A stretch of DNA of 64,000 bases from Frigoribacterium sp. PvP032 (GCF_017833035.1 NZ_JAFIBM010000001.1:62001-126000); one strand, 5' to 3'; shown: positions 31,581-40,431, counted from the first letter of the stretch. The notes: generated from the letters alone by a model not told the origin. A program made the numbers and translations.

Positions 31581-32872
31581 GAGCGGCTTCCTGTCAGGAG
31601 GGAGGGGAGAGGTGCGGAGGTGCCGGTGCCGGTGCCGGTGCCGGCAGACGAGCGAGCGGCGGCGGCCGGCGACAACGCGGCGTCGCGCCCGCCGTCGAGG
31701 TGGGCGCCGACGACGTGCTCGGCGAGCCCGAGGCCGGTGGTCATGCCGATGCCGGTGGCGACGACGGTGACGAGCACGCCGGGCTCGACCTCGTCCACGA
31801 CGAACTCGTCGCGGCCCGAGGCGTAGACGCCCTGCCACCGCTCGGTGACGACGGGCTCCGCGCCGAACAACGCGCGGAACTCGTCGAGGAACGCCACGGC
31901 AGCCCGTTCGTCCTGGAACGGCGAGATCGCCGCGCCCTTCTGGTGGCTGTCGCCGACGATCACCGAGCCGTCCGGCAGCTGCGTGTACATCTGGTTGAGG
32001 TCGAGCGCCGCGAGGTCGGGCCTCTCGGCGTGCAGCCGGGCGCGCACCTGGTCGGCGGCCCCGGTGCCGGCGAACGCGCTGTAGCGGATCAGCGACCACC
32101 CGGTCAGCAGCGGTGCGACGAGCGGCCGCGCCAGCTCGGCCCGCACGCGCAGCATGTCGAGCCCGCAGCGCTGCAGCTCCGAGCGCTCGGCGAGGTCGGG
32201 CAGCAGCTGGTCGAGGTCGTGGTTCGTGGCGACGACCACGGTGCCGGCGTCGATCGGCCCGCGGCTCGTCTCGACCCGCCCGCTGCGGACCGACCCGACG
32301 GAGGTGCGGGTCAGGAAGCGCACCCCTCGCGACTCGAGGTGCCTGCGGATCGCGTCCGCCGCCTCCCTCGGGTCGACCTGCAGGTCGTACGGCAGCAGCG
32401 CCCCGCCGAGCGTCATGCCCGGCGCGACAGGGGCGAAGGCCCGGAGCTCGCGCTCGTCGAGCGGCTCGATCTCGGGCCGGTCGCCGAGCACCCGCTCGGT
32501 GCGGGCGGCGGCGAGCTCGTCGAGCAGGGCGAGCTCGTCGAGGTGCCGGGCGGCGACGAGCGTGCCCCGCTCGGAGGCCCAGAACCCGGCGTCGCGGGCG
32601 AGGCGCAGCCAGAGTCCCCGGGCGGTGATCGCGTGGCGCCGGGCCTCGCCGCTCTGGGGGGTGAGGCAGAGGTGGCCGAAGTTGCGGATCGTCGAGCCGC
32701 CGATGACGGCCGAGCGGTCGACCACCAGCACCGACAGCCCGCGGTCGACGGCGGCGAGCGCCGCCCCCAGGCCGACGATGCCGGAGCCGACGACGACCAC
32801 GTCGTGGGCAGGTGCCGAGTGGGCAGGCACGGCGTGGGCGGGCCCGGCGTGGGCCGCAGCACGCGCGCTCAT
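31577..32872 (-). CDS. FAD-dependent oxidoreductase, phosphonate-associated (HpnW-like)
   Basis: DAO-family flavoprotein of 431 residues with FAD motif VVVGSGIVGLGAALAAVDRG near the N-terminus, the GGSTIRNFGHL segment after it, and a C-terminal GIGMTTGLGLAEHV that closes the FAD site. It belongs to the group found with phosphonate genes (TIGR03364), whose members oxidise amino- or methylamino-phosphonates. N-terminus is Ala/His/Pro-rich low complexity; C-terminus has a GTGTGTGT run. It overlaps neighbours by 4 nt on both sides. Confidence 0.9.
   Translation of the reverse strand: MSARAAAHAGPAHAVPAHSAPAHDVVVVGSGIVGLGAALAAVDRGLSVLVVDRSAVIGGSTIRNFGHLCLTPQSGEARRHAITARGLWLRLARDAGFWASERGTLVAARHLDELALLDELAAARTERVLGDRPEIEPLDERELRAFAPVAPGMTLGGALLPYDLQVDPREAADAIRRHLESRGVRFLTRTSVGSVRSGRVETSRGPIDAGTVVVATNHDLDQLLPDLAERSELQRCGLDMLRVRAELARPLVAPLLTGWSLIRYSAFAGTGAADQVRARLHAERPDLAALDLNQMYTQLPDGSVIVGDSHQKGAAISPFQDERAAVAFLDEFRALFGAEPVVTERWQGVYASGRDEFVVDEVEPGVLVTVVATGIGMTTGLGLAEHVVGAHLDGGRDAALSPAAAARSSAGTGTGTGTSAPLPSLLTGSRS
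31619..31642. repeat. Hexamer repeat in the 3' end of the oxidoreductase gene
   Basis: Four copies of GGTGCC, in frame, coding Gly-Thr repeats close to the C-terminus. Confidence 0.85.
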
Positions 32873-34602
32873 CGGAGCACCTTCCGCATCCACATCGCGA
32901 GCCCCTCGACGGCGAGCACGGTGACGAGGATCATCAGCACGATCGCGGTCACCGCGCCGTAGTTCGAGCCCTGGCTGGCGTTCAGCAGGTAGTAGCCCAC
33001 TCCGCCGGCACCGACGATGCCGAGAAGCGTCGCCGCCCGGATGTTCGTGTCGAGCATGTAGAAGGTGTGGCCGACGAGCGCACGGGTGCCCTGCGGCAGC
33101 GTCGCGCCGGCGTAGACCTGCAGGCGGGTCGCGCCCGTGGCGGCGAGCGCGCGCTCCGGGCCGGCCGACACCTCCTCGAACGAGTCGGCGATCAGCTTGC
33201 CGAGCAGGCCGACGCCGCCGAGCGCGAGGGCGAGGGTTCCCGCCTGGGTGCCGAGGCCGGTGACGACGATCAGCACGATGGCGAGGATCACCTCGGGCAC
33301 GCCGCGGATGCCGACGAGCAGCAGGCGCATGCCGCTGCGCATCCCCCGGCTCGGCGCGACGTTGCGGGCGGCCAGCGAGCCGATCACGACGGAGGCGACG
33401 AGGGTGAGCAGAGTCGCGGCGAGCGCGATGGCGATCGTCTCGCCCATCGCGGCGACCATGGTCGACGTCTCGTAGCTGCCGAACGACGGCGGCCAGAACT
33501 GCACGGCGACGGCGGGCACGCCGCTCCACACGGTGACGAGGTCGGACCAGGCGATGTCGCAGACGAGCACGCTCGCGACGACGACCGCCGCGGCGATCGC
33601 GCCCCACGACGTGTTCCGCACGCGGGTGCGGTCCCAGGGGCGGCGCAGCATGGCGTCGACGGAGACGGCCGTCTCGGGGACGACGGCGGCGGACGACGCG
33701 GCCGCGCGCCTCCTCGTGGCCCGTCGCACGACGCGGTCGCCGAGGCCGCGGCCGGTCGGCGCGATGCCGAGCATGGCGGCCCGCACCGAGCTGGACACGA
33801 TCTCCATCACGACGCAGAGCACGAAGATGACGACCGCGTAGCCGAGCCCCAGGCCGTAGTCGAGCGACTTGAAGGCGAACGACATCTCCATTCCGAGGCC
33901 GACCACGCCGACGTAGCCGAGGATCACGCTGCCGCGCAGGTTGATGTCGTTGCGGTGCAGCACGGTCGCGACCCACGAGGGCAGCACCTGGGGCAGCACG
34001 CCCGCGGTGAACTGCTGCAGGCGGGTGCCTCCGGCGGCGCGGACCGCGGTGCGCGGGCCCTCGTCGATCTGCTCGATCGCGTCGGCGAAGAGCTTCGAGA
34101 TCATGCCGACCGAGTGCAGGCCGATCGCCAGGATGCCCGGCAGCGTGCCGAGCGAGAACAGCAGCACGAACACCATCGCGAGCACGACGTCGGGCACGGC
34201 GCGGGCGAGCACCGTGACGAAGCGGGCGGCGGCGCGCCAGACGGGGCCGGGCGTCGTGTTCGAGGCGGCGAGCACGGCGACGGGCACCGAGAGCACGGCG
34301 GCGAGCAGGGTGCCGCAGATCACCAGGCCGAGGGTGAGCGCCGTGAGCTGCAGCAGCTCGCCGAGCGGCGGGAACTCGATCGCGCCGACCCGGCCGAAGA
34401 ACCGCTCGGCGTTCGACCAGCTCTGCAGCATGCGGGCGGGGTCGATCTCGACGCTGCGGAGCGCGACGACGCTCGCGGCCAGCAGGGCGACGATCGTGAG
34501 GCCGGCCGCGACGCGCTCGGGCGAGACCCGGCGACGAGGAGGCGCGGCGACGGGCGCGATGACCTGGTCGGTCGTGCGCGGGCGCTCGGTCACGGCGGTC
34601 AT
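32869..34602 (-). CDS. phnE: Phosphonate ABC transporter permease, fused double module
   Basis: Protein of 577 residues formed by two PhnE-type permease domains in tandem (about 25-275 and 320-575), each with about six helices and an EAA-like loop: ADAIEQIDEGPRTAVRAAGG in the first and ADSFEEVSAGPERALAATGA in the second. Two separate PhnE polypeptides are used in many bacteria; the fusion would provide the complete pore. The linker between them is about 40 residues. Overlaps phnC and the FAD gene by 4 nt. Confidence 0.94.
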   Translation of the reverse strand: MTAVTERPRTTDQVIAPVAAPPRRRVSPERVAAGLTIVALLAASVVALRSVEIDPARMLQSWSNAERFFGRVGAIEFPPLGELLQLTALTLGLVICGTLLAAVLSVPVAVLAASNTTPGPVWRAAARFVTVLARAVPDVVLAMVFVLLFSLGTLPGILAIGLHSVGMISKLFADAIEQIDEGPRTAVRAAGGTRLQQFTAGVLPQVLPSWVATVLHRNDINLRGSVILGYVGVVGLGMEMSFAFKSLDYGLGLGYAVVIFVLCVVMEIVSSSVRAAMLGIAPTGRGLGDRVVRRATRRRAAASSAAVVPETAVSVDAMLRRPWDRTRVRNTSWGAIAAAVVVASVLVCDIAWSDLVTVWSGVPAVAVQFWPPSFGSYETSTMVAAMGETIAIALAATLLTLVASVVIGSLAARNVAPSRGMRSGMRLLLVGIRGVPEVILAIVLIVVTGLGTQAGTLALALGGVGLLGKLIADSFEEVSAGPERALAATGATRLQVYAGATLPQGTRALVGHTFYMLDTNIRAATLLGIVGAGGVGYYLLNASQGSNYGAVTAIVLMILVTVLAVEGLAMWMRKVLR

Positions 34603-35492
34603 CGGACGATGTCCCCGGCGGAGGCGGTGCCTGCGGTGCCTGCGGCGCTGCCGGCGCCTGCGGTGCTGCCGGCCCCGGCAAGCTCCAGCTCGATGGCCTC
34701 GAGCTGGCCGGTGCTGGTCGCGACGCGGCCGTAGATCTCCATCACCTGGGCCTTCGACAGGCCCTCGGTCTCGGTGTCGAGCACGACCGCGCCGTGCCGG
34801 AGGCCGACGATCCGGTCGGCCCACGAGAGCGCGAGGTCGACCTGGTGCAGGCTGCAGATCACGGTCAGGCCCTCGTCGACGGCGATCTCGCGGATCAGCG
34901 CCATCACCTGGTCGCTCGACTCGGGGTCGAGCGAGGCGACGGGCTCGTCGGCGAGCAGCACCTGGGGCCGCTGCATCAGCGCGCGGGCGATGGCCACGCG
35001 CTGCTGCTGACCGCCCGAGAGGGTGTCGGCGCGCTGGTAGGCGCGCTCGAGCAGCCCGACGCGCTCGAGCCGGGCGAGCGCCTCGGCCCGGGCCGCACGT
35101 CCGTACGACCAGAGGCCGAGGCGCGGGCCCCGCACGGCGGCGAGCGAGCCGGTGAGCACGTTCTCGAGCACCGTGAGCGACGGCACGAGCTCGAACTGCT
35201 GGAAGATGAAGCCGACCTCGCTCCGCAGCTCGCGGAGCGCACGGCCCGAGAGCGCCGTGACCTCGCGGCCGAGCACGGTGACCCGGCCCTCGGTCGGGCG
35301 CTCGAGGCCGTCGACGTGCCGCAGCAGCGTCGACTTGCCCGAGCCGGAGAGGCCGAGCAGCACGACGACCTCGCCGCGCCGGACGTCGAGCGAGGCGCCG
35401 TCGAGGGCCGTCGTCGTGCCGAAGCGCTTGGTGATGCCTTCGAGCGAGACGACGATCTCGGCGGGGGCGACGTGGTCGGCGTGCGGGTTCAT
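34599..35492 (-). CDS. phnC: Phosphonate ABC transporter ATP-binding protein
   Basis: ATPase of 297 residues: Walker A GLSGSGKST, Q-loop FQQFELVP, signature LSGGQQQRVAIARAL, Walker B LLADEPVASLDP and H-loop ICSLHQVDLA, matching PhnC. The ATG at 35492 follows CTGGAG at good spacing; upstream in-frame sequence is low complexity. The C-terminal 25 residues are a Gly/Ala/Thr repeat tail. Energises the fused PhnE. Confidence 0.95.
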   Translation of the reverse strand: MNPHADHVAPAEIVVSLEGITKRFGTTTALDGASLDVRRGEVVVLLGLSGSGKSTLLRHVDGLERPTEGRVTVLGREVTALSGRALRELRSEVGFIFQQFELVPSLTVLENVLTGSLAAVRGPRLGLWSYGRAARAEALARLERVGLLERAYQRADTLSGGQQQRVAIARALMQRPQVLLADEPVASLDPESSDQVMALIREIAVDEGLTVICSLHQVDLALSWADRIVGLRHGAVVLDTETEGLSKAQVMEIYGRVATSTGQLEAIELELAGAGSTAGAGSAAGTAGTASAGDIVR

Positions 35493-35577
35493 GGGGTCTC
35501 CAGGGGGCTTCGGCGGTGCGGGAGGTGCGGTGCGACGGGGAGTTCGGGAGGCGCGTGCGCGGGGGGTGCGGATCGCG

Positions 35578-35615
35578 GGAGGCGCGGTGACGGTGGCGAC
35601 CGTCACCGCGCCTCC
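35578..35615 (-). terminator. Hairpin between phnD and phnC
   Basis: A perfect 17-bp inverted repeat with a 4-nt loop; on the plus strand it starts GGAGGCGCGGTGACGGT. It lies in the 138-bp gap after phnD, the only large gap inside the operon. Probably a partial terminator or mRNA-stabilising stem allowing excess binding protein. Confidence 0.75.
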
Positions 35616-35630
35616 TTCAGGCGGAGGCCG

Positions 35631-36563
35631 TCAGGCCTGGCACTGCGTGGCGTTCGTCTTCTCGCAGATGTCGCGGATCTGGTCGTAGTACGCGTCGTCG
35701 ACCGGCGTGGTCTGGAAGAACACGGCGCGGAAGCCCTCGCTGTCGGCGCTCTCGATGCCCGCGGCGACCATGTCGTCGGCGGTGACGTCCGAGAGGATGT
35801 CCTTCAGCTGCTGCTTGACGTCGTCGGGCAGCGTGTCCGACTCGACGATCGGGGCGCCGGGCACCATCTGCTCGTCGATCACCTCGACGGCGTCGCTCTT
35901 GGCGACCTCGCTGTCCTCGGCGAAGCCGGCCTCGCACTCGGTGCCCTCGCCGACCTTCTGCACGCTGACGTCGTGCTTGCCCGCGAAGACGGGGGTGATG
36001 TCCTTCTCGGGGTCGATGCCGGCCTCGAGCAGCGCGTAGCTCGGGAACAGGTAGCCCGAGGTCGACGACGGGTCGACGAAGCAGATCTTCTTGCCTGCCA
36101 TGTCGTCGATCGACGTGATGTCGCTGCCCTTCGGCACGATGGCCTGCGAGAAGTAGCCGGGCTCCTGGCCCTCTGCCGTGGTGATCGACGAGATCGGGGT
36201 CAGCTCGGCGCCGTTGTTCGTGGCGGTCACGTACGTGAAGCCCGAGAACGACGCGACGTCGATCTGGCCGGCGATCGACGCCTCGATCAGCGCGGCGTAG
36301 TCGGTCGACTCGTGGTACTCGACGGTCTTGCCGGTCTCCTGCGCGATGTAGTCCATCAGCGGCTGGTAGTTGGTCTCGGTGTCGACCGAGTCGGGCACGA
36401 CGCCGAAGACGAGGGTGCTCGAGTCGACGGCGTAGCCGGCGGCGTCGTCGGGCGACCCGGTGCCCTCGGCTGAGGAGGCGGCGGTCGAGCAGCCGGCGAG
36501 GGCGGTGGCGAGCAGGGCGGTGCCGGCGAGGGCGATCGCGGCGCGGGAGCGGCGGAGGGACAT
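35631..36563 (-). CDS. phnD: Phosphonate-binding lipoprotein
   Basis: Substrate-binding protein of 310 residues with a lipoprotein signal (AIALAGTALLATALAGC) and a PhnD/SsuA type II binding fold: VFGVVPDS at the start of the mature domain, STDYAALIEASIAGQIDVASFSG in the middle and KKICFVDPSSTSGYLFP, where the SSTSGY segment in PhnD proteins contacts the phosphonate group. Delivers phosphonate to PhnE-PhnC. GAAAGG precedes the ATG. Confidence 0.95.
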   Translation of the reverse strand: MSLRRSRAAIALAGTALLATALAGCSTAASSAEGTGSPDDAAGYAVDSSTLVFGVVPDSVDTETNYQPLMDYIAQETGKTVEYHESTDYAALIEASIAGQIDVASFSGFTYVTATNNGAELTPISSITTAEGQEPGYFSQAIVPKGSDITSIDDMAGKKICFVDPSSTSGYLFPSYALLEAGIDPEKDITPVFAGKHDVSVQKVGEGTECEAGFAEDSEVAKSDAVEVIDEQMVPGAPIVESDTLPDDVKQQLKDILSDVTADDMVAAGIESADSEGFRAVFFQTTPVDDAYYDQIRDICEKTNATQCQA

Positions 36564-36618
36564 GACGGCCTTTCGGAGGGGAGCGGGACGCCACGATGCT
36601 GACACGCGGTCGGCCGAC

Positions 36619-36630
36619 ATAGGAACCTAT
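36619..36630. promoter_or_regulatory. Possible GntR operator upstream of phnD
   Basis: ATAGGAACCTAT has 5-bp complementary arms and lies 56 bp before phnD, near a possible -10 on the minus strand. GntR-family regulators of this group bind short palindromes. Confidence 0.45.
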
Positions 36631-36699
36631 CTCGTGGCCCGTTCAGTCAGAGTTCACCTCTTGTATGCCGAACCCGGCCGCTGCCTGCTGGTCCAGTCT

Positions 36700-37587
36700 T
36701 CAGAAGGCGAGCAGCGCGATGCCGCCCAGCACGACGACCGACGCCGTGAGCCGCTTCGCCACGGACCCCTCGCGCAGCACCAGCGCCCCGAACACCGCGA
36801 CCATCACGACGCTCGTCTCGCGCGCAGGGGCGACGAGCGCGACCGGCGTCGTCTGGATCGCGACGAGCACGAGGATGTACGACATCGGCGACAGCACCCC
36901 GAAGGCGAGCACGCGCGGCCAGTGCTGCCTGACCACGTCGAGCAGCTCACGGCGTCGGCGACCGAGCGTCGCCGTGTAGAACACGACCTCGACGGCGGTC
37001 ACCCCGACCATGAACGACACCGGCGAGAGCTCCCAGGTGCGCAGGGCGTGGGCGTCCCAGATCGTGTAGGAGGCGATGGCCAGGCCGGTCAGGAGGCCCC
37101 AGGCGATGCCGGGGTCGAGCCGCCGCCTCCTGCGGGGTGCCTGCGTCGTGGACGGTGCTGGTGCCGGTCTCCGGTCGATCAGCCCCGTCGCGACGACCCC
37201 CGCGACGACGACCGCGATGCCGACCGCGGCGAGCGCCGAGAGCCGCTCGCCGAGCAGGAGGACGGCGAGCACGGCGCTCACCGCGGGCCCGGTGCCGCGG
37301 GCGGTCGCGTAGACGGTGGAGAGCGACCCGGCGGCGTACCCGCGCTGCAGCACCGTCATGTAGACCACGTGCAGCACCGCCGAGACTCCCGCGCCGAGGG
37401 CGAGGCCCGCGACGCTGCCGCCGAGCCCGCCGGTGAACGGGACGACCGGCAGCCAGAGCAGGGCGCTGGCGACGGCGCCCCACCAGAGGAAAGGCGTGCC
37501 GATGCGGCTGACGCCGTGGGCGACGACGTTCCACGACGCGTGGCAGACGGCCGCGGCGAGGACGAGGAGGAGAGCTGTGCCGGACAT
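36700..37587 (-). CDS. EamA/DMT-family membrane protein, phosphonate-associated
   Basis: Membrane protein of 295 residues with about ten helices in two EamA repeats (first about 5-135, second about 160-295), a drug/metabolite transporter topology. A related family is found next to phosphonate genes (putative membrane protein TIGR03340), and this gene lies directly upstream of phnD on the same strand, 136 nt away, so it probably belongs to the cluster, either importing or exporting a phosphonate-related metabolite. A poly-Arg loop (RRRRR) separates the halves. Confidence 0.85.
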   Translation of the reverse strand: MSGTALLLVLAAAVCHASWNVVAHGVSRIGTPFLWWGAVASALLWLPVVPFTGGLGGSVAGLALGAGVSAVLHVVYMTVLQRGYAAGSLSTVYATARGTGPAVSAVLAVLLLGERLSALAAVGIAVVVAGVVATGLIDRRPAPAPSTTQAPRRRRRLDPGIAWGLLTGLAIASYTIWDAHALRTWELSPVSFMVGVTAVEVVFYTATLGRRRRELLDVVRQHWPRVLAFGVLSPMSYILVLVAIQTTPVALVAPARETSVVMVAVFGALVLREGSVAKRLTASVVVLGGIALLAF

Positions 37588-37912
37588 GAGATCGGACCCT
37601 TCGACCCGACGCAGGGCACGTCGGCAGGATCCTCCAGGCTTTTGTCCGTTCAGATGACGGCCGGGCGGTGGCGCCTGGCCGTGGCGCCGCTCGGACCAGT
37701 CGGATCGTGAGATCCCGGAACCCTAGGCGCTGTCGGTCGGGACCCTAGCAGGCCCGTGTGACGCGCTCGCGACGCTGCCGCCGTGCAGCCTCCTCGCGTT
37801 CCTGCCGCTGAGGGCGGGTCTTCCGGGCCGAGGGCGGGTCGCCACGGACCCGCCCTCGGCCCGGAACACCCGCCGTCGACGGCTGTTCTCCGCGGGTCGC
37901 TAGTCTCCCGGC
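37588..37912. other. Divergent intergenic interval
   Basis: This 325-bp stretch between the EamA and DUF1772 genes has no gene. It holds the family 1 element at 37808-37878 and the TAGTCT -10 (37901-37906) of the DUF1772 gene. Confidence 0.6.
37808..37878. repeat. Family 1 palindrome, copy 4
   Basis: Inverted repeat with arms of about 33 bp, with GAGGGCGGGT units and the centre GCCACG; the outer right unit is degenerate (ACCCGCCGTCG). Confidence 0.92.
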
Positions 37913-38398
37913 ATGAGCGGACTCGTGCCTGACCTCGTCGCCGTCCTCGCGCTGTTCGTGAACGGTCTCGTGGCGGGTCTCTTCTTCGCCTTCGTGGTCG
38001 CGGTGTCGCCGGGGCTGCGTCGGGTCGACGACGGTGCCTTCACCGGGGCGTTCCGCGCGATCAACGCGGCGATCCTGCGCCCGTCGTTCCTGGTCGTGTT
38101 CGCCGCGGCGCCTGCCTCAGCTGCCCTGCTCGCCGTGCTGCACGTCGTCGACGGCAGCTCGGCGAGCACCTGGGCGGTCGGCGCGGCGGCCGCCTCCGTC
38201 GCCACCTTCGTCATCACGGCGGCACGCAACGTGCCGCTGAACGAGGCGCTCGCGCGGGCCGACGTGTCCGGGCCGACCTCGGCGAGCGCGGCGCGCCGTG
38301 CGTTCGAGTCGCCGTGGACTCGGTGGAACACGGTCCGCACGCTCACGAGCACCGGCGCGGTCCTGGGCCTCGCGGCCTCCGCCGTCGCGGCAGCCTGA
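37913..38398 (+). CDS. DUF1772-family membrane protein
   Basis: Protein of 161 residues with four hydrophobic segments (about 8-30, 55-75, 85-105 and 140-160) and the DUF1772 pattern: FVNGLVAGLFFAF in helix 1, NVPLNEALA after helix 3, and SPWTRWNTVRTLTS before helix 4. Related to anthrone oxygenase-like proteins, but most bacterial members are uncharacterised. TAGTCT ends 6 nt before the ATG: leaderless. Confidence 0.85.
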   Translation: MSGLVPDLVAVLALFVNGLVAGLFFAFVVAVSPGLRRVDDGAFTGAFRAINAAILRPSFLVVFAAAPASAALLAVLHVVDGSSASTWAVGAAAASVATFVITAARNVPLNEALARADVSGPTSASAARRAFESPWTRWNTVRTLTSTGAVLGLAASAVAAA

Positions 38399-38469
38399 CG
38401 CGCCCAGGCGACGGGCTGCGCTGCGCTGCTGGCTGATGACTGCTGGCTGCCTACCTCTCGGCCGGGACC

Positions 38470-38529
38470 GCACCGCCTTTCGTACAACGCACCGAGACTA
38501 GACACGGTGCGTTGTACGAAACGCGGTGC
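38470..38529. repeat. Palindrome (GCACCGCCTTTCGTACAACG)
   Basis: Inner arms TTTCGTACAACGCACCG are perfectly inverted over 17 bp around a 10-nt centre; outer bases extend the arms to 25 bp with one mismatch. Between convergent genes, without a T tract. Confidence 0.93.
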
Positions 38530-38547
38530 AGTGTCCGCCGGGTGCGC

Positions 38548-39684
38548 TCAGGCCTCGGAGGCGGCAGCTCCGGACGAGCCGAGCGCGATCGCCTCGCGCA
38601 GGTCGGCGGCGAACTCCGCGGGCCGCTCCCAGGCGGCGAAGTGCCCGCCCGACGAGTGCTGATGGAACGCGCGCACGCCGAAGAGCCGCTCCGCGAACGA
38701 GCGCGGGGCGTTCGCGAGGTCGCCGGGGAAGATCGACAGCACCGCCGGCACCGCCGCCTCGACGCGTTCGTTGGTCGAGGGCTCGCGCAGCGCGTAGGGG
38801 CCGAACGACGTGCCGATCGTGCCCGTGAACCAGTAGGCGGAGACCCAGGTGAGCACGTCGTCGTCGCTGAAGACCGCCTCCATGCCGCCCTCGACCGAGC
38901 GGTCGCTCCACGACCAGAGCTTCTCGCCGATCCAGGCGAGCAGCCCCGCCGGGGAGTCGCCGAGCGCCACGGCGAGCGTGCCCGGCTTGGTCGCGTGCTC
39001 GTGGGCGTAGCCGCCCTCGGCGGCCTGCCACTGCTCGCGTCGGTCGGCGTAGGCGAGTTCTTCGTCGGTGAGGTCGTCGGGCAGCTCGGCGGCCAAGTGC
39101 GTCTGCGGCACGTCGGTCAGGTGCACGGCCGAGACCGCCTGGCCGTGCCGACGCAGCAGCGCCTCGGCGACCCCCGCCCCGATGTCGCCGCCGCTGACGA
39201 CGTACCGCTCGTGCCCCATGGCCGCGAGAGCCGCCGCGACGACGTCCGACATCTCGACCCCGGACATGCCGCCGGCCGCCGAGGAGGCGCTGAACGGGTA
39301 CCCGGGGAGCGCCGGCACCACGACCGTCGCGTCGCCCAGCAGCGGCAGCACCTTCTCGAAGCGCAGCACCGAGTCGGGCCAGCCGTGCAGCAGCACGACC
39401 ACCGGGGCGTCGGGCGCGCCGCGGCGGCGCACGACACGGAGCGGGGTCGGGCCGTCGACCAGCTCCCACGGCAGGTCGAGGATCCGCTGCTCGTGCAGCC
39501 GCCAGTCGTACCCGTCGGCCCAGCGCGCGAGCAGACGCTCGAGCCAGGCGGCGTCGACACCGTGCCGCGGCTCGAGCCCCGCGGGCAGGTCGACGCGCCG
39601 TCGGCGGGCGAGCCGTTCTCGGAGGTCGACCACCGCCTCCTCGGGGACGCGTGCCGGGGCCGGGGTCTGCGCGTACGTCTGCAT
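38548..39684 (-). CDS. Epoxide hydrolase family alpha/beta hydrolase
   Basis: Protein of 378 residues with an N-terminal EHN domain (about 1-90) and an alpha/beta hydrolase core like microsomal epoxide hydrolase. HGWPDSVLRFEKVLP holds the HGxP oxyanion motif, GGDIGAGV the nucleophilic Asp, and HSSGGHFAAWE the catalytic His. It opens epoxides to diols by an Asp-ester intermediate; natural substrate unknown. TAGGGT ends 6 nt before the ATG: leaderless. Confidence 0.92.
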   Translation of the reverse strand: MQTYAQTPAPARVPEEAVVDLRERLARRRRVDLPAGLEPRHGVDAAWLERLLARWADGYDWRLHEQRILDLPWELVDGPTPLRVVRRRGAPDAPVVVLLHGWPDSVLRFEKVLPLLGDATVVVPALPGYPFSASSAAGGMSGVEMSDVVAAALAAMGHERYVVSGGDIGAGVAEALLRRHGQAVSAVHLTDVPQTHLAAELPDDLTDEELAYADRREQWQAAEGGYAHEHATKPGTLAVALGDSPAGLLAWIGEKLWSWSDRSVEGGMEAVFSDDDVLTWVSAYWFTGTIGTSFGPYALREPSTNERVEAAVPAVLSIFPGDLANAPRSFAERLFGVRAFHQHSSGGHFAAWERPAEFAADLREAIALGSSGAAASEA

Positions 39685-39777
39685 GGCCGCACCCTACGGC
39701 GAGGGGCCGACACCGGGCGGCCCACGCCACCAGAACGGGGTCTGGTCTCGCTCGTCCCCACCTGGTGAAGTGGATCA

Positions 39778-40422
39778 GTGACCGATCTGCCCTCGCTGCC
39801 CCGCCCTGCCTCCCCCCTCGACGAGGACACCGAGCTCCGCGTCCGCGTCGTGGAGGCGGTCATCGTCGCGTTCCGCAGCCGCGCGTTCCACGAGACAGAC
39901 TTCGACGTGGTGTCCGAGCTCGCCGGCCTGCCCGTCGAGACGGTGCGCGGGCTCTTCCCGAGCTGGAACGGCCTCGTGATGGCCGCCGTCGACCGCTGGA
40001 ACGCCGAGCGGATGCGACCGGTCGTCCCGCTGATGCACGCGTACGGCACGGTCCGGTTCCTCCGCGGGATCGTGGAGCGGAACGTCCTCGACCCGTCGCT
40101 GATGCGCCTCCTCACCTCGCTGCTGAACGTCGCGGCGACGCCGGGACACCCCATGGCGCCGACCCTGCATCACGAGTGGCGCAAGTTCCACGCCCTCATC
40201 CTGGGAGGCCTCACCGCCGACGTGGACGCAGGGCGCGAGCCGCACACGATGGACCCGGTCCGAGGCTCCGAGCAGCTGATCGCCCTGTACGAAGGGCTGC
40301 AGATGCAGTCGATGGTGCGACCCGACATGGACCTGCTGGCCGCGTACGACCGGGCCGTGACGCGCCTCCGGGCGGGCTGGTCGCAGGACTACGTCGAGCA
40401 CGTCTGGGACCTCGACAGCTAG
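39778..40422 (+). CDS. TetR-family regulator
   Basis: Protein of 214 residues with an N-terminal helix-turn-helix of the TetR type (about 18-65, RVRVVEAVIVAFRSRAFHET, then ELAGLPVETVRGLFPSWNGL) and a helical C-terminal domain. The recognition helix is atypical compared with the tetR at 10987. It ends 9 nt before a hydroxyacyl-CoA dehydrogenase gene and may control it. Confidence 0.8.
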   Translation: MTDLPSLPRPASPLDEDTELRVRVVEAVIVAFRSRAFHETDFDVVSELAGLPVETVRGLFPSWNGLVMAAVDRWNAERMRPVVPLMHAYGTVRFLRGIVERNVLDPSLMRLLTSLLNVAATPGHPMAPTLHHEWRKFHALILGGLTADVDAGREPHTMDPVRGSEQLIALYEGLQMQSMVRPDMDLLAAYDRAVTRLRAGWSQDYVEHVWDLDS

Positions 40423-40431
40423 CATCCGAGC

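Noticed and set aside
31577-34681. Open frame of over 1000 codons on the minus strand across the FAD gene and phnE
   Set aside because: Only its last 432 codons are the oxidoreductase; the rest is Arg-rich shadow of the phnE frame, a common artefact at this GC content.
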